The translations under genes and the position numbers were made by a program. A DNA stretch of 64,000 nt from Dryococelus australis (Eukaryota > Arthropoda > Insecta > Phasmatodea > Phasmatidae): contig CM056995.1 of assembly GCA_029891345.1 (NCBI GenBank), forward strand, positions 214,037,047 to 214,101,046, read 5' to 3'. Numbering within the stretch: the first letter of the stretch is position 1; every line of letters starts with the position of its first letter. A model generated the notes under the pieces. The model made no database searches, was not told the origin of the DNA, and was given only the letters and a program-made list of their open reading frames with translations. Shown here one piece after another: positions 20,045 to 31,771 of the stretch.

Positions 20045-20190
20045 AGTTAGCTACTAATCGACCAGTCGATTAGCAACTAATCGATATATCGAATATTCGA
20101 TGTATCGAACAATCTATTATCTGCTCCATCTTCATGCCATTCTAGAGGTGAGGCAGAAGTGACATGCTGTCTCTATTTTCGACTGTCCCG
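20045..20190. repeat. Extra copy of TIR subterminal sequence outside the right arm
   Basis: ATCGAACAATCTATTATCTGCTCC and AGAAGTGACATGCTGTCTCTATT resemble inner TIR text at 19,815-19,840 and the left-arm text at 215-250. ATCGA/TCGAT palindromes are dense here (CTAATCGACCAGTCGATTAG, CTAATCGATATATCGAATATTCG). It may be a tandem repeat of the terminal region or the remnant of a neighbouring related element. Confidence 0.55.
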
Positions 20191-20421
20191 GTAATTCCAG
20201 CTACTATTGTTTTTCATATAGTGATGCGGCAATTGATGTCTTTCTAACAACCTTAACTTTAATTTTGTAATAGCAACTTCAATAGCTACTGTCTGAAATA
20301 TAGTGCCATATAAACAACTTTTGTCCCAAATTCTCGTCCCGAGTTAATCCAAAATTGGACTGCAAGTCCTCCGGAACTTTAACAATGGCAGCTGCATATA
20401 CTTGTTGTTTTGGGCAAAAGT

Positions 20422-20718
20422 TTAATAGTAACACAGCATTAAGGCTACACAAAAATCAACTACAGAAGGTAGATTTGTGTCCTTCAGTACGAGAATTTTT
20501 TCTACTAAGCCTGGAGGCAAATATTTAAATGCCCGTAGAATAGGGCAGGACTCACCCGCGGCGCCACTAGTTCCTGCCGCAGTAGTTGCATCACCAGCAT
20601 CTCCTTTTCTGACGTGCAATTCTGCTATACCCTCCGCATCATTAACTTCTTCTCCTGCCTCACGCAGCATTTGCTGTAAAACAGGATTGCTTAATGATTG
20701 GACCCACCCTGTCGCCAT
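20422..20718 (-). CDS. Hypothetical ORF (98 aa), possible first exon
   Basis: The frame starts MATGWVQSLSNPVLQQMLRE with a good A at -3 context (TATCAATGG). It has an Ala/Gly/Thr-rich middle (DAGDATTAAGTSGAAG) and a helical C-terminus. GC content is higher than in its neighbours. No family is recognised. It could be the first exon of a host gene or of another element. Confidence 0.3.
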   Translation of the reverse strand: MATGWVQSLSNPVLQQMLREAGEEVNDAEGIAELHVRKGDAGDATTAAGTSGAAGESCPILRAFKYLPPGLVEKILVLKDTNLPSVVDFCVALMLCYY

Positions 20719-21202
20719 TGATAAATATTAATTTAGTAACCAAAATGCTAAAAGAAATCTGCCGCAGGGCAAGGAAAATTCTAACATTCAAAATTACTCT
20801 TTCCTCAAACAACTTGTGTCTTTTTAGTATTGTCTGCTGAATACAATAACTGAGACAAATTAACTAACCAAAGCACCCCTGCGTCAAAAGTAAGCAGAGT
20901 GCGCCGTGTGAGGCCCTACATTTTGAATATACGATTACTTATCTCAGGATTGGTCTCGTCCCCAGCAGCTATCAGTCTCTACCGACACAAGCTGTTGCGG
21001 GGACTTAAATAATAAATCAAAACTAGGGGTGAACTACGAGAGGGGGTTACAATATTACCCTATCCAACAAGAACGAGTTGCAGGTCGAGTAATTCTCAGA
21101 ATTTGTGCATGGAACGCCATCTATTCTACTTAGAATTACGGCGCGCGCTCCCTGTAGGCTCGACGACGCTAGCGCTCTAGGCGCGAGCACGACAAACTAT
21201 GG

Positions 21203-21358
21203 ATGGCGGCCATGTTTCTCAGTCTGTTCTCAGCAGTTATGCTAGTCGGATGTCCGTGTCGTGATCTGCAAGCGAACTTTACGTATTTGTTACCGTTCGT
21301 CGATTTCGCACTGCTGGATCGTGTACACAGTAAGTTACAGTTAGCTTGTAAGTATTAA
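21203..21358 (+). CDS. CpG-rich candidate first exon with short ORF
   Basis: An ATG in ATGGCGGCCATG context opens a 51-codon frame whose start (MAAMFLSLFSAVMLVGCPC) looks like a signal peptide. A GTAAGT donor-like site sits at 21,330. The preceding 100 bases are CpG-rich (GGCGCGCGCTCC). This fits a promoter and first exon, but the downstream exon was not found. Confidence 0.25.
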   Translation: MAAMFLSLFSAVMLVGCPCRDLQANFTYLLPFVDFALLDRVHSKLQLACKY

Positions 21359-21442
21359 AAAAGTCTTTCATAATAATGATTTTGCGTCGTGCAATTCAGC
21401 AAGCCGGCGGACTGACGGTTGACAGACCAGGGCGATGTCGAG

Positions 21443-21543
21443 GCAAAGGCAGTCAACTAGGAACAAAGGCAGTCAACTAGGAACAAGGGCAGTCAACTAG
21501 GAACAAAGGAATTCAACTAGGAACAAAGGCAGTCAATTAGGCA
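21443..21543. repeat. 20-bp tandem repeat, five units
   Basis: Units of AAAGGCAGTCAACTAGGAAC repeat with small changes (AAGGGCAGTC, AAAGGAATTC, AATTAGGCAC at the end). No coding meaning is visible. Confidence 0.9.
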
Positions 21544-21559
21544 CGTGTAGGCGGTCTGG

Positions 21560-24500
21560 TATTTTTCCGTGCATAATGAGACGTCCCAGTCTCAATTATT
21601 TTTTAAAAATTAAACCCACGAAAAAGTTAAAAAGGGATAAAAAGTTAGTAAATTTAAACCATCAATAAATTTAATAGCAGAAACATTTCATTTTCTCAGC
21701 ACAGTATTTGCTTCTGTTCAACCCATTAATGGGCCTTGCTTTAATTAAGTTAAATAATAACCTTTCTTTTGTGTATGGAGTCTAAACAACTACTGTTACT
21801 GTCGATGTGGAAAGAATGAAGAATACTGTCGAAAAAAAAAATTAACGAAACAGAGAGAAGTTATAAAACTATTTTTTATAAGTTCACAATAATCATAAAT
21901 CCTTTTTTGTTTCCATTCCGCCAAACATGGCTTTCTCAGACTAACAACAGATATCGTGTGACAGCATAACCAGACTGTGGCAGATATATAGAACTACACT
22001 ATATAATTGAGGGTTGGCATACCCTCAGTAATACCAACTATATTTATTTTACTGTTACTTCCAACGTCTTTGAAATCCTGCTTAAGTTCTAATTCTGTGA
22101 TATTCCTCCGCCTCATGAAGAAAAGGTTAGCAAAGTCTATAAAATTAATTCATTGGGACAACGCTCCGCCTTCGTGCGCACTGAACATAATATTTCGCAC
22201 TGGAACTATTTCTTACTAGGTATTACCAACATACATATTTTCTCCCTGTTTCTATTCATATTAATTATAAATTTCATAATATAATAAATAAATATATCAC
22301 AAGTTAAACTTTATTTAAAAAATATATAAGAGACTTCATGTCTACAAAAGTATAAAACGCATGTGATAAATGCCATATTTAGGAGACAAACAAACACGTC
22401 ATACATAGGATGATTTTTGAAAGGTTTGTTTCAAAAAGTGTGAAGAAACCGCGAATAAACTATATAACCCTTTCCCTTACCCCGGCAATTTCCATCACTC
22501 TCAATCTGAATCAGTGAGAATTTCATATGTATTTACCGTTTTATAATTCCTAACATTAGTCATAAAAACGGAAATGAAATGAATGTAATAATAATTAAAT
22601 TGAATATTATGTAGAGGGTATATTACAAATTATAAGAAAAATTCCCATTTTCCCGAACACTTTCATCTACTTTCCAAGGAAAAATGTAGGTTGTGAGGAC
22701 GCAAAAAGAACGACTGCTTACCCTGCTGAAAGAACGCGGGGCATGTGGCGTGTTGTTGTTTACGAGTTCGATATCGATTCATCGCTAGTCGCTCCCGTTT
22801 GTGGAAATAATACTATATAGCAGCACTATCCGTTTACAGTACGGGAGTTACGAAAACTCTGTTTCTCGAATCGGAAACGGGAAACTCAGAATTAAATGTG
22901 TTTAAAGTTAAGGCGGAAACACTAACGGGTTAAACATTTCCATTTTGCAGTATGTATAGGGTAAGCACTGCTTACTTTGCGTCTATGGAATAAACGCCAC
23001 TGGAAGTGACGATGGAATAGAGCGCCAGACTCTCTACCCAATACTTATCACGCGTTCTCTCTTTCTCTATTCCGTACAACTCCCCTTCGCACCATCCAAT
23101 CACCGAACTTAACTACGCCCCCTTCCTCCAGCAAGGCAATACCATTTGCCAAAATCGATACTTCATTTTCGTGCTGGTGTGCCTGGATATCTGTGAATAC
23201 TTCCAGCAACGAAGTTTTTTTAATGTAAGTAAGTTAAGCAAATTTGTTCATGTGGTTTAAATTCCTAATTCTTTCATTCGTTTTTTTTTTGTTTCTTACA
23301 ATCATAGAATAATTTAATACGTGCTTCCACGTCATTTTCAAAGGTCTGCTCCTGCACTACATCGGGTAACTAAAGCCTGCACACATGCATGTGAAGTACA
23401 GTTTTTGCATCGGCCAGCCACACTCTCCGTGCACATCGCCAAAAAAATTAATTTCTAGTACGAAGTGGCTCGTGCTATATGCTTTTAATCTCGTACATTA
23501 CGAAAGGGTCCCCCTTCCCAACTCATTCATCTGAATATGTCGCCACAAAACACTAAAGAGAGCCGAGTCAGTTCCCCCACAGCCCATTAGGAGAGCATCC
23601 GTGCTTGCTGGAAAAATAAAATACACCACATATTTATTTCTGGCAGGAATAACTGTTGTTGGGCTCACGTGAGCCAGAACAATTTCGAGGATCACAGCAG
23701 AACAAGAGCGTCTGTATCGGCTCATAAGACCGGGGAGGCAAGTGCGGAAATCTCCAGTGCTGCATTGCTGCTACCATCATCACTCGATGATGGAGTTGAA
23801 GGACGAGAAGGGCACACATTCTCAGGATGTCAACCAGCTAAAAGAATGTGAGGAAATGCTCTGGCTGCTGAGTTTATCCCGAACGAACATAGCCAGGCCA
23901 CAATCGTGACCCAATCAGTCAGTCTTCCCTGATGACCCGAAATCAGCCGATGTCCATCATTTTGCTCATTTCGCTCTTGCATTAAATGAACTTCACAGTC
24001 GAGATCAGACATCTAATGGACGTGAAATTAAATTAAGAAAGCATCAATTTATTTTTAACTCGAATTATCGACGACAGAGACTCCATTCGAGGCCACGGTT
24101 TTCAGCCTCTTTCACTCTATAAACTTAGGCCTTGCTTGTGCGCAGTCAACACACTGCTCGCACCCCCCCCCCCCCCCGTATTTATTTGTCAGTGAACTAT
24201 GTTCAGTTACCGACGGTCCACTCCAGATTTTCATACGCGAGAAAAGTGGCATTCTTTCTCGACGAGCTACTCCTGTGTGATTCCCTTTCTCCCTCAGTTT
24301 CATTTCGGCACAGTTCAAGAAAATATTTCACACCATCCACACTCTGCAGAACAAACATCACTCCTTGGTTTTTTTTTTTTTCGGTTTATGGAGGAAGGCG
24401 AAACTCTCTCTGAAACAGAAGTCGATCACACACACACACACACACAAACGCACACAGGGGAAACATTCAAAGATATGAATCAGTATATGGCATTCCATTT

Positions 24501-25640
24501 CACCATACGTCCAGCACACCACCAGCTGCACCCTGCTTGAGATTACTGCTCACTTTAATGCAGGGCCATATTATTGAAAATAATAGTTTCGAGATACCGA
24601 CTGATAAACCCATCAGGGATACAACATTAGACGAAATAATCGTTGAGACACTCATGTCAATTATACTAAGCATGGTGACAAACATTAGATAGAATATTTG
24701 CGGAAGGAATGAAGCACTGAAATATTACGATCCCGAAGATATAGCGTTAAACTTTACCTTTTTTTTTTTTTTTTTTTTCCGTCTTCCATCGCAATTTGTC
24801 TGGTTATGAAATTACAAATAATTTACCTGCATCGCCATTAAACAGCAAAGAAAGCCCCCTATACCCTCAACTGAAAATGCACCCATGCATTCTGGAAGTA
24901 CAGAAAGTAGAGTACGATACTTAATACATCATTCCTTCGCCAGATATGAAGTGATAACCACAAAAAAGAGACATTATCAAAACCCTCTTCCCAGTGCAGA
25001 CACAGACAAGCCCGAAATGTAGCTACAGATATGAAAAACGCCGAAGTGAAACATACTGATAACTACAAATTAGGATTCCCGCCCTTCGTCCAATAAAAGC
25101 CGAGTTGATTAGACATCCGCCTGTTTGTGATTATTACACAAAAATACCAGGCAGACGCAGAACCGTTAACCTAAGGTGCCACGGTTCACTTCAAACAGAT
25201 AAACAAAAAAAGTACTGCCAATGAGAGAAATTTTCCTACACGAATCGCGATATTAACCAGAATACTACCTTCAATATAATCTTCCGCAGTATGTATGTTA
25301 CCTGGATGCTATTCGTCTGTTTTGAAATGCAGTCGCCAATTATGAATATTTTAGTGATGTGAAACAACAAAAGCTCTTCAATGTTAATTTTCTAAAGGTG
25401 GTTATATATATATATATATAATTCTCATTTTACTTATATGCAGTCATACATGTAAAATATTACATTGGCATGTGTCAAATTATTCAATAGCAATCACGAA
25501 CTCACGCTTAATACTGTATTTACAGAATTTTGCCGTAGCTATTTACAAATAATCTACTCATTTTACTATGTGTTCTATAATTATATCAGACACATACATA
25601 GATAAATATACGTGTTTGTAGTTTGAAGAAGCTATCTGCG
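21560..25640. other. Gene-poor stretch
   Basis: No protein family is visible. It contains a 13-14-base C run near 24,166, a (CA)n tract near 24,427-24,447, poly-T near 24,760-24,778 and (TA)n near 25,405-25,422. Short open frames such as 24,132-24,540 show no domain. Confidence 0.5.
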
Positions 25641-26300
25641 AAGAGTGGGAGCCATGAAAATTCACATAGTAAGCCAAATTGCACCAGCAATGGCCCATCG
25701 TTGTACCACTTCAGAGCTACCAAATGGCCTATAGATGGCTACCCATACTTTTACCAGCTATAATTATAGGTTATGTGCGTTCACCGATGGAATACAGTTC
25801 TTAAGTCATTTATAGGCCATTAATAGGTCACCTACTCACAACCTTAAGTTTTATTCCATCTACATTTCATCAGTGGGCCATGAATGGCATGCCAAGTGTC
25901 TTGGTGGCATCAGTTAATCATAGCAGGGCCAGTTGTGTAGACCCATAAATTTTCTGGCCAGCAGTAATGCGGCAATGCCGTCAGTAAAACCACAGTCGGC
26001 CAACTATCTCTTAAGTGCGCCAAACACTGCTGTGAAGTGTCATCAAAGGCCCAAAAATGGATAAGTTAAGTGCTGCCAGTGCTGAAATACAGTTGGCAAG
26101 CCATTTGTGGATCATTAGCAGTATACCCACTCTCAGCCATCAGTTTCATTTTCAACAACACCCCATTAACGTACCATTGTTGTAATGCTAAGGGCCCTGT
26201 TGCCAGCAGTAATTCATAACAGGGCCATTTGTGTAAACCCATAAGTATTCAGTGCCAGCAGTCATCCAGCAGTGCCAATTCGGTGTGCATCTTGTTTATT
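25640..26300. repeat. Diverged ~290-bp tandem repeat
   Basis: AGCAGGGCCAGTTGTGTAGA (25,923) returns as AACAGGGCCATTTGTGTAAA (26,217). In both, CCCATAA, a GCCAGCAGT and an AGTGCC/AATGCC motif follow in the same order. Many short motifs (GCCAGCAG, GGGCCA, CATCAG) recur in between. It looks like an old, low-copy satellite or internal element repeat. Confidence 0.5.
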
Positions 26301-27055
26301 TTAATATATTTTACATGGTCATCTTGCTGTTCCGGCTCATGATAGTGTCATGTTAACCATGTATTAGTGGTTTTACTTTTTGTATCTCTCTCAAAACCTC
26401 GCTTTTAAGAGCCGACAATATCTCTTCACTCTCACTTTTTGTAACAGTTGTCACCGAAAAGGGGAAAGGAATTTAAAGGACCTCGTAGTAACATCCGTCT
26501 AAGCAACACAAATTTATTTAATTCTAAATCCAATTTGAAACTGCAACCTTTGAACATTCGTAAACATGACGAAGCTTAAATGTAAACTGATAACGTATAT
26601 ATATACTTTTGATGGTATTTCAAACTCTGTTTCGCACATTGTATATATGTGATCAGACGTTCGTGATTTATTAGAGCATATGCTTGTGTGTTAGTGGGAA
26701 CATTTTATGTGGCAGTCATATTTTTTGCGAAAATCTATCATGACCGCGGAAATTCTATCATCTTGTTTGCTCATGTTGAAAACTAGCAGATGTGTAATAC
26801 TTGCACAATCGTTCGGTCCAGGAGTTGGAGACGATAACTGTCCATAAAAATAATTTCGAAAAACACCAAACCTTTTGTATGGTAACATGTATGTACATAC
26901 CATTCGCAGAATCTACATTTAAATCCCCGTAGAAATATTCAGTGAGTTAAGAAATAATTTAACACTCTTTAATTTCACGTCATCAAACTTGTCCCCCCAT
27001 TCGAACCCGCTACACTTGTGTCTGAACACAACGCCTTACGACTATATGTAGTTAG
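26300..27055. other. Gene-free stretch
   Basis: AT-rich, with no domain-bearing frame and no repeat that I can identify. Confidence 0.5.
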
Positions 27056-27059
27056 TTGG

Positions 27060-27298
27060 TCTTAATTTCTCGTCGACAGCAAGGAGACGGAGCAACCAAC
27101 TTTCTCAGGGAAGAGGGATTGGTCAAGGAATGGGAAGGAATCGGTTACGGCCTTTGTTAAGGACCCGTTCCAGCATTCGCCTGGAGTGATTTTAGGAAAC
27201 CATGGAAAACCGAAATCAGGATGTCCGGACCGGGAATTTAACCCGGTTCCTCCCGAATGCGAATCCATTGAGTTACCAATGCGCCACCTGGCTCGATA
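27060..27298 (-). mobile_element. tRNA-derived SINE, minus strand
   Basis: Read on minus it begins with a tRNA-like head (GCCAGGTGGCGCATTGGTAA, box A). A degenerate box B (GGGTTAAATTCCC) follows, then GGTTTTCCATGGTTTCCTAA, a body common in insect SINEs, and a tail through TGCTGTCGACGAGAAATTAA at 27,060. The box B has lost its central CGA, so the copy is probably silent. Confidence 0.75.
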
Positions 27299-27889
27299 TT
27301 ATGACTATAATTACTGTAGACGAAGCAGCTGTGTTTTTTAGATTAATTCACGTAATGCATGATGTTCATGTAAATCAATATCTGAAGGATTTGTTTGGAC
27401 TTAATTTTTTTTGTTGAAATTGTTGTGTTATGATCTTTCGTGTTTTTACTAAGTATACGTTAACACATTGACAAATACAGTTAATGTCCTAATTGTAACA
27501 TAGATGATAAAATAACTCTCAAGCTGCAAATTATAATGAAGGTGATCAATAACTAGAATACGCTATATCAACGAAATTAATACCGGTTATAAACCGAGAT
27601 GATTTTGTTTCCACTATACCCACGCACACACACGCATTCTGTAATATTAGTCTCATCAGATTGTTCCAACTAAACAACGTCTTATTCACTCCAAAAAATT
27701 ATTCATTTGTCTCTACTACGATATTTATAATGCGATAACAACCAAACAAGTTGAATGTACTTGTAAAATAGTCGTGTGTTCTAAATACACATACAGAAGA
27801 TGTTGGCTCATCAAATTGTTTTTAAGTGTTTTATTTGGAGCAAGAGCAGTTGAATGAACGAAGTATTGTTTAGTGCAATAAAACCTTGT

Positions 27890-28610
27890 CAAGTAAATTT
27901 ATTCGGTATTTTTAAAAAATATTTCTATCAGTGTATTCTTTTTAATGTGGTTTACCATTACTGATAGTTTTTGGTAAGTAGTTACAGGCACTGTGCCATT
28001 GGCTTCTGTAATCAAAGGAAGGAATCTCACATACGAGTCATGAGGCACTGTGTAAATATCCTGGTTTTGCACTAGTATCCGAACATATGTCGATAGCCTG
28101 TAGGGTGCATATGAATGGTATTCCGTCTTTGTAATACTATCTTCGTAACTCGATGGTTCTTCTACATTAAGTATTTCTGCGTCCGTTTTTACAGACTTTG
28201 AACAAGAGATTTTAAAGGAAACGTAGGTTTTCGCACCTTAACACGCTAACGTGCTACGGAAGCAAGTTTTTATAATTTTTTGTCCTATAAAATTAAGCCC
28301 CATATTTTTCCAAATACAAGCGCAGAGTGATTCATTCGCCTCGGAAATTAATTAAATTGCTATCCTGACATATTATTCTGACTACTACTTCTTGTACACT
28401 CTTCGCCACGACTGGTGTTACATGAGCATTTTGGGGACTACCACAAGTTAAAAACCTGTGGTGAACAAGGTTGGTCGTGAAGTGTCTGACTTGATTTACC
28501 ATTAAAGCACGAATCACCGGTTAAATTATATGTAATTCTTATTACATTTACAGGCATGATGTTCACGGAATATGTGGACACGGTATAGTTGATTTTCAAA
28601 CCCATAGTAT
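27890..28610 (-). pseudogene. Second Polinton relic: capsid-cluster gene plus major capsid N-terminus
   Basis: Read on minus, 28,605-28,330 has CFNGKSSQTLHD, then VVVRIICQDSNLINFRGE, the counterpart of the gene at 12,240-12,613. After a short stretch starting MGLNFIGQK (28,300-28,200), 28,170-27,890 reads VEEPSSYEDSITKTEYHSYA and LVQNQDIYTVPHDSYVRF, matching the major capsid N-terminus at 12,850-13,030. Order and orientation match the large element. It is broken by several frameshifts and ends within the capsid gene. No other Polinton gene is recognised nearby. Confidence 0.75.
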
Positions 28611-28991
28611 GGAAGCCAGTGTATCACGTTTCGTGAAAAAAAAAAAAAAAAAAAAAATCTTCGCTTCTCATTGTGGTTAAGAGTTTCCTCTCAGCGCTGC
28701 AGGGCATGACTTAGAAGCCGAGATGTTTTCATCTCGTAAGAGCCTGTAGACACTAAAACTTTCCCCTCGTGGCAGAACCGTTACATCAGCTTTCACATAG
28801 TGGAATGCGGAAATGGAGTCGTTAATATTTGAAACTGAAAAATACCTCTGGAAATCTGTTTTGTGATGTATCATTGGCCAAAATTTAACGGTTGAAATCA
28901 TACGGATCAGGGTTTCGAACTTATGTCTGTTAATATCAGTGCCGTATGCCTAACTGTTGCATTGGCGGCTATGTGCACAACATTAAAATAG

Positions 28992-29614
28992 TGTTACGTG
29001 TCGCTGGTCCACGCCGCTGAAGTTGGCCCACAGAGAGTCGTTATATGATAGCGGCGGCAGCGAGTCAAAGTATTGTTTTGAACGAACAGGCGAGCGATAG
29101 GCCGGTGGCCGAGTATCTTACCACGTGCGGGCCTCTGAAGAGAGTGAGTGATTAAGAACCGAGAATATGGCAACTCGCGCGACCTTAAACGACAGTTGGG
29201 CGATTTCGGAGTGTCGAGGGACGACTGCAGCGATCTGCGAAAGTGCGTCGGCGAGCTCGTGTGCAGTGAAGAGAGGGAATGATCTGCGTGACTGTGGGCT
29301 GGATGTGTGAGTGAAAAGACATTTGGGACGGTAGAAAAAGACATAAACGTGTGGAAATAACTGGAGCAGTGTAAGGGACATTAGCAACAGTAAAGACTGT
29401 ATAAATACTTTAATTGAAATGGATATAGTAATTAAATATTGCTCTCAATAAGAATAACTACAGTTAATACGATGCTCAGACTGGTAAATAACATATATTT
29501 GACTGTTTGTAGCATTGAGAATAAATATAATTATGGAGTTTATTTATTTATATTTTTATTAACACCTCCAGCCCTCACGAACTCAGATAAACCCCTCAGG
29601 CATTTCATGTAACA
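28992..29614 (+). repeat. 5' LTR of element A
   Basis: It starts TGTTACGTGTCG and ends ATGTAACA, with TG...CA ends. It matches 31,772-32,486 in GACAGTTGGGCGATTTCGGA, ACGACTGCAGCGATCTGCGA and many more blocks. AATAAATATAA near 29,520 may be its polyadenylation signal. Confidence 0.88.
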
Positions 29615-29615
29615 A

Positions 29616-29633
29616 TGGTGTTAGAAGTGGGAT
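29616..29633 (+). other. Primer binding site of element A
   Basis: TGGTGTTAGAAGTGGGAT begins two bases after the LTR. It differs by one base from the site of element B (TGGTGTCAGAAGTGGGAT), a typical tRNA 3'-end complement. The tRNA identity is not settled from sequence alone. Confidence 0.7.
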
Positions 29634-29773
29634 GGAAGAAATTATTAATTAATAAATTATAAATAAAGTTATACTATAGGAAAGTAGCTAGTGATTTTAA
29701 AACAAATTAATTAATTATAATAGTTGCATGTGAAAATAATTAAGACTGGTTTGTGCAACTGGCGTAGCAGTGC

Positions 29774-31010
29774 ATGTTAACACGGAAAATGTCTGCAGAA
29801 CTGGAATCACTGCGAGCACTGATTGAGGCACTGAGTAGCCAAGTGAGCTCAAGTGTAAATAGCTTGAGAGAAGATGTGAGTAGTGTGAACGAGAAGGTAA
29901 ATAGCCAGATAGCTAATATAAGTCATTTAGCAGATAAGAAAATTAACAATGTAGACAGAAAAATAGACAATGTAAATGAAAATGCGGACAGGAAAATAGA
30001 CTTTGTAGATGAAAATGTAAGACAGGAACATAGAAGGCATTTGCGAGTTGACTATGTATATGAAAGGATGGACAGCATCGAGAATTAAATGAAACAGGAA
30101 ATAAGTGTGATGAAGGAATGGCAGGAATTTCTTCAGCAGCGATGTTCACCTACCATCACATCTACAGCCGAGAAAAGCGAAGAAGGAGTGAAAGTCGAAA
30201 CCAATACAGCAACCTCGGAGACGAACAAAAAATTTTTCGACATTGGTGTCGTTCAGCCAGCATTGAGGAAGGGGCTTTCAGTTAAGCCCAAATCCTTACG
30301 ATAGTCAGACTTCATGGCGGGAGTACCAACACCAATGTGAAATATTCGTCTCTCTCAATTGCTGGACAATTACCTCGTGGCTGTACTGAGAGACCCCGCA
30401 ATGAGTATACTACACTCTCTGCCAGAGAGACATCGACTGGAGTACCCCACACTGGTGTCAGTCTTGGAGCTTCGTTTCGGAGACCGGTACCTGCGACATG
30501 CCCACTATGCACAGCTACGAAGTCGCTACCAGCAACTAGGAGAGCAACTGCAGGAGCTATGGCAAGACATCGTGCGGCTCTCCCACCTGTCTCTGGAAGG
30601 GTGCCCCGATGAGGCACGTGACATCATCGCAGTCGACTTTTTCATCGATGTCATCGCCGGTATATCTGGCTTCACCTCACAACATGCAATATGCCCTGGC
30701 CCGAACACTGGAGGTGGAGTCAGTAATACAGAGGGCCGCACTCCGACTTCTGGTGCGGGCATTGACGATGAACGAAGGCGACGACAGCGTCAAGAAGACA
30801 TTGAAGGAGATGCAGACGGCCATCAGGGACATGGCTCCCAGGGTCCGTTCGACAGAGCTTCGCCGCCCCACACCCAAACAGAGGGAATGTTGGTCATGTG
30901 GACAGCTGGGACACCTGAGAGCTTATTGCTCAGAACAGAAGCAGCAGCCAGCAAAGAGACCGTGGCGAAGAACAAATGTTCTCGATGAGCGCATACAAGC
31001 ACTTGCATGA
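29774..31010 (+). pseudogene. gag: gag polyprotein of element A
   Basis: The frame starts MLTRKMSAELESLRALIEAL, then has 10-12-residue repeats (NVDRKIDNVNEN...) that form a coiled coil. An in-frame TAA at 30,086 is followed at once by an ATG. A further stop is at 30,302. The capsid-like core (RHRLEYPTLVSVLELRF, LQELWQDIVRLSHLSLEG) is in the 30,359 frame. After another shift the zinc knuckle ECWSCGQLGHLRAYC appears with intact C-C-H-C spacing. At least four breaks are seen. Confidence 0.75.
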
Positions 31011-31519
31011 AGGAATTTGTGAGTTTCGTGTATATGCCCAACAATTGAGACACTGCATCAACGAGCTGATACTGTAAGCTGCACACCTCACAAAGCAGTT
31101 GGAAAATGCACATGATGACCTGCGAGTGCTGTCCAGAAGCTTTGTGCACACTGGGCCATATAAGAATGAATGGTGCCCATGGCATGAAGAGAATGATGTA
31201 ATGGCCCCCTCAGTAGTTCCTCTGAGGATAGTAGTCCCATGATGTAGGTGATTCGGTGTGCAAATAACCAGTTACGTGAACTCGAGAAAGGGTGTGAGAC
31301 AATCGACAGGAGCTACCAGTGCGTCACGGTATGTCGGACGAGGATCCAGCCATAACCTGCAGCATTCGCCACATGTGCCAGCACTCTTTAGATTGGTAGA
31401 CATGGTCTAATGGAAGATTCATGGGAAAATTCTGGAACTGCTTTATCTTTTCAAACCTGTAATGAAAGACTTAGTCCTTATGTAATACACAAACGAGTGA
31501 AATGATGAAGACCCGGCAT

Positions 31520-31735
31520 GAGAGAAGAATGTCAGACGAAATATTTCAAGAATGACAACTGGTGTGGCTGTACAACCCACACAGACGAAAAGGGTACTCG
31601 AATATACACAAATGTTGGGCAGGTCCCTACAGGATTCTGAAAACCAGTGATGTGGTCTTTCAGAATTGTTGTCAAGGCTCTCGGGCAGAGCCAAAGGCTG
31701 TCCACATCGACTGACTGGCACTCTACATTGCTGAG
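31520..31735 (+). pseudogene. pol: C-terminal end of gypsy pol (integrase tail), element A
   Basis: QLVWLYNPHRRKGYS is followed by WAGPYRILKTSDVVFQNC and AEPKAVHID. This is the VWLYxPxRxKGxSxxxxxxWxGPY block at the end of gypsy integrases, with stops before and inside. It sits directly upstream of the polypurine tract, as expected. Confidence 0.75.
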
Positions 31736-31758
31736 TCTGTTCGGGACGAACAGACTTG

Positions 31759-31771
31759 AGGAGGGGGCAGG
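31759..31771 (+). other. Polypurine tract of element A
   Basis: GAGGAGGGGGCAG lies directly before the 3' LTR and would prime plus-strand DNA synthesis. Confidence 0.6.

Noticed and set aside
21443-21543. CRISPR-like array
   Set aside because: Units are contiguous 20-mers without spacers, and the genome is eukaryotic.
30312-30762. Minus-strand and alternate-frame ORFs over gag of element A
   Set aside because: They are shadows of the gag coding sequence, which shows capsid and zinc-knuckle motifs on plus.
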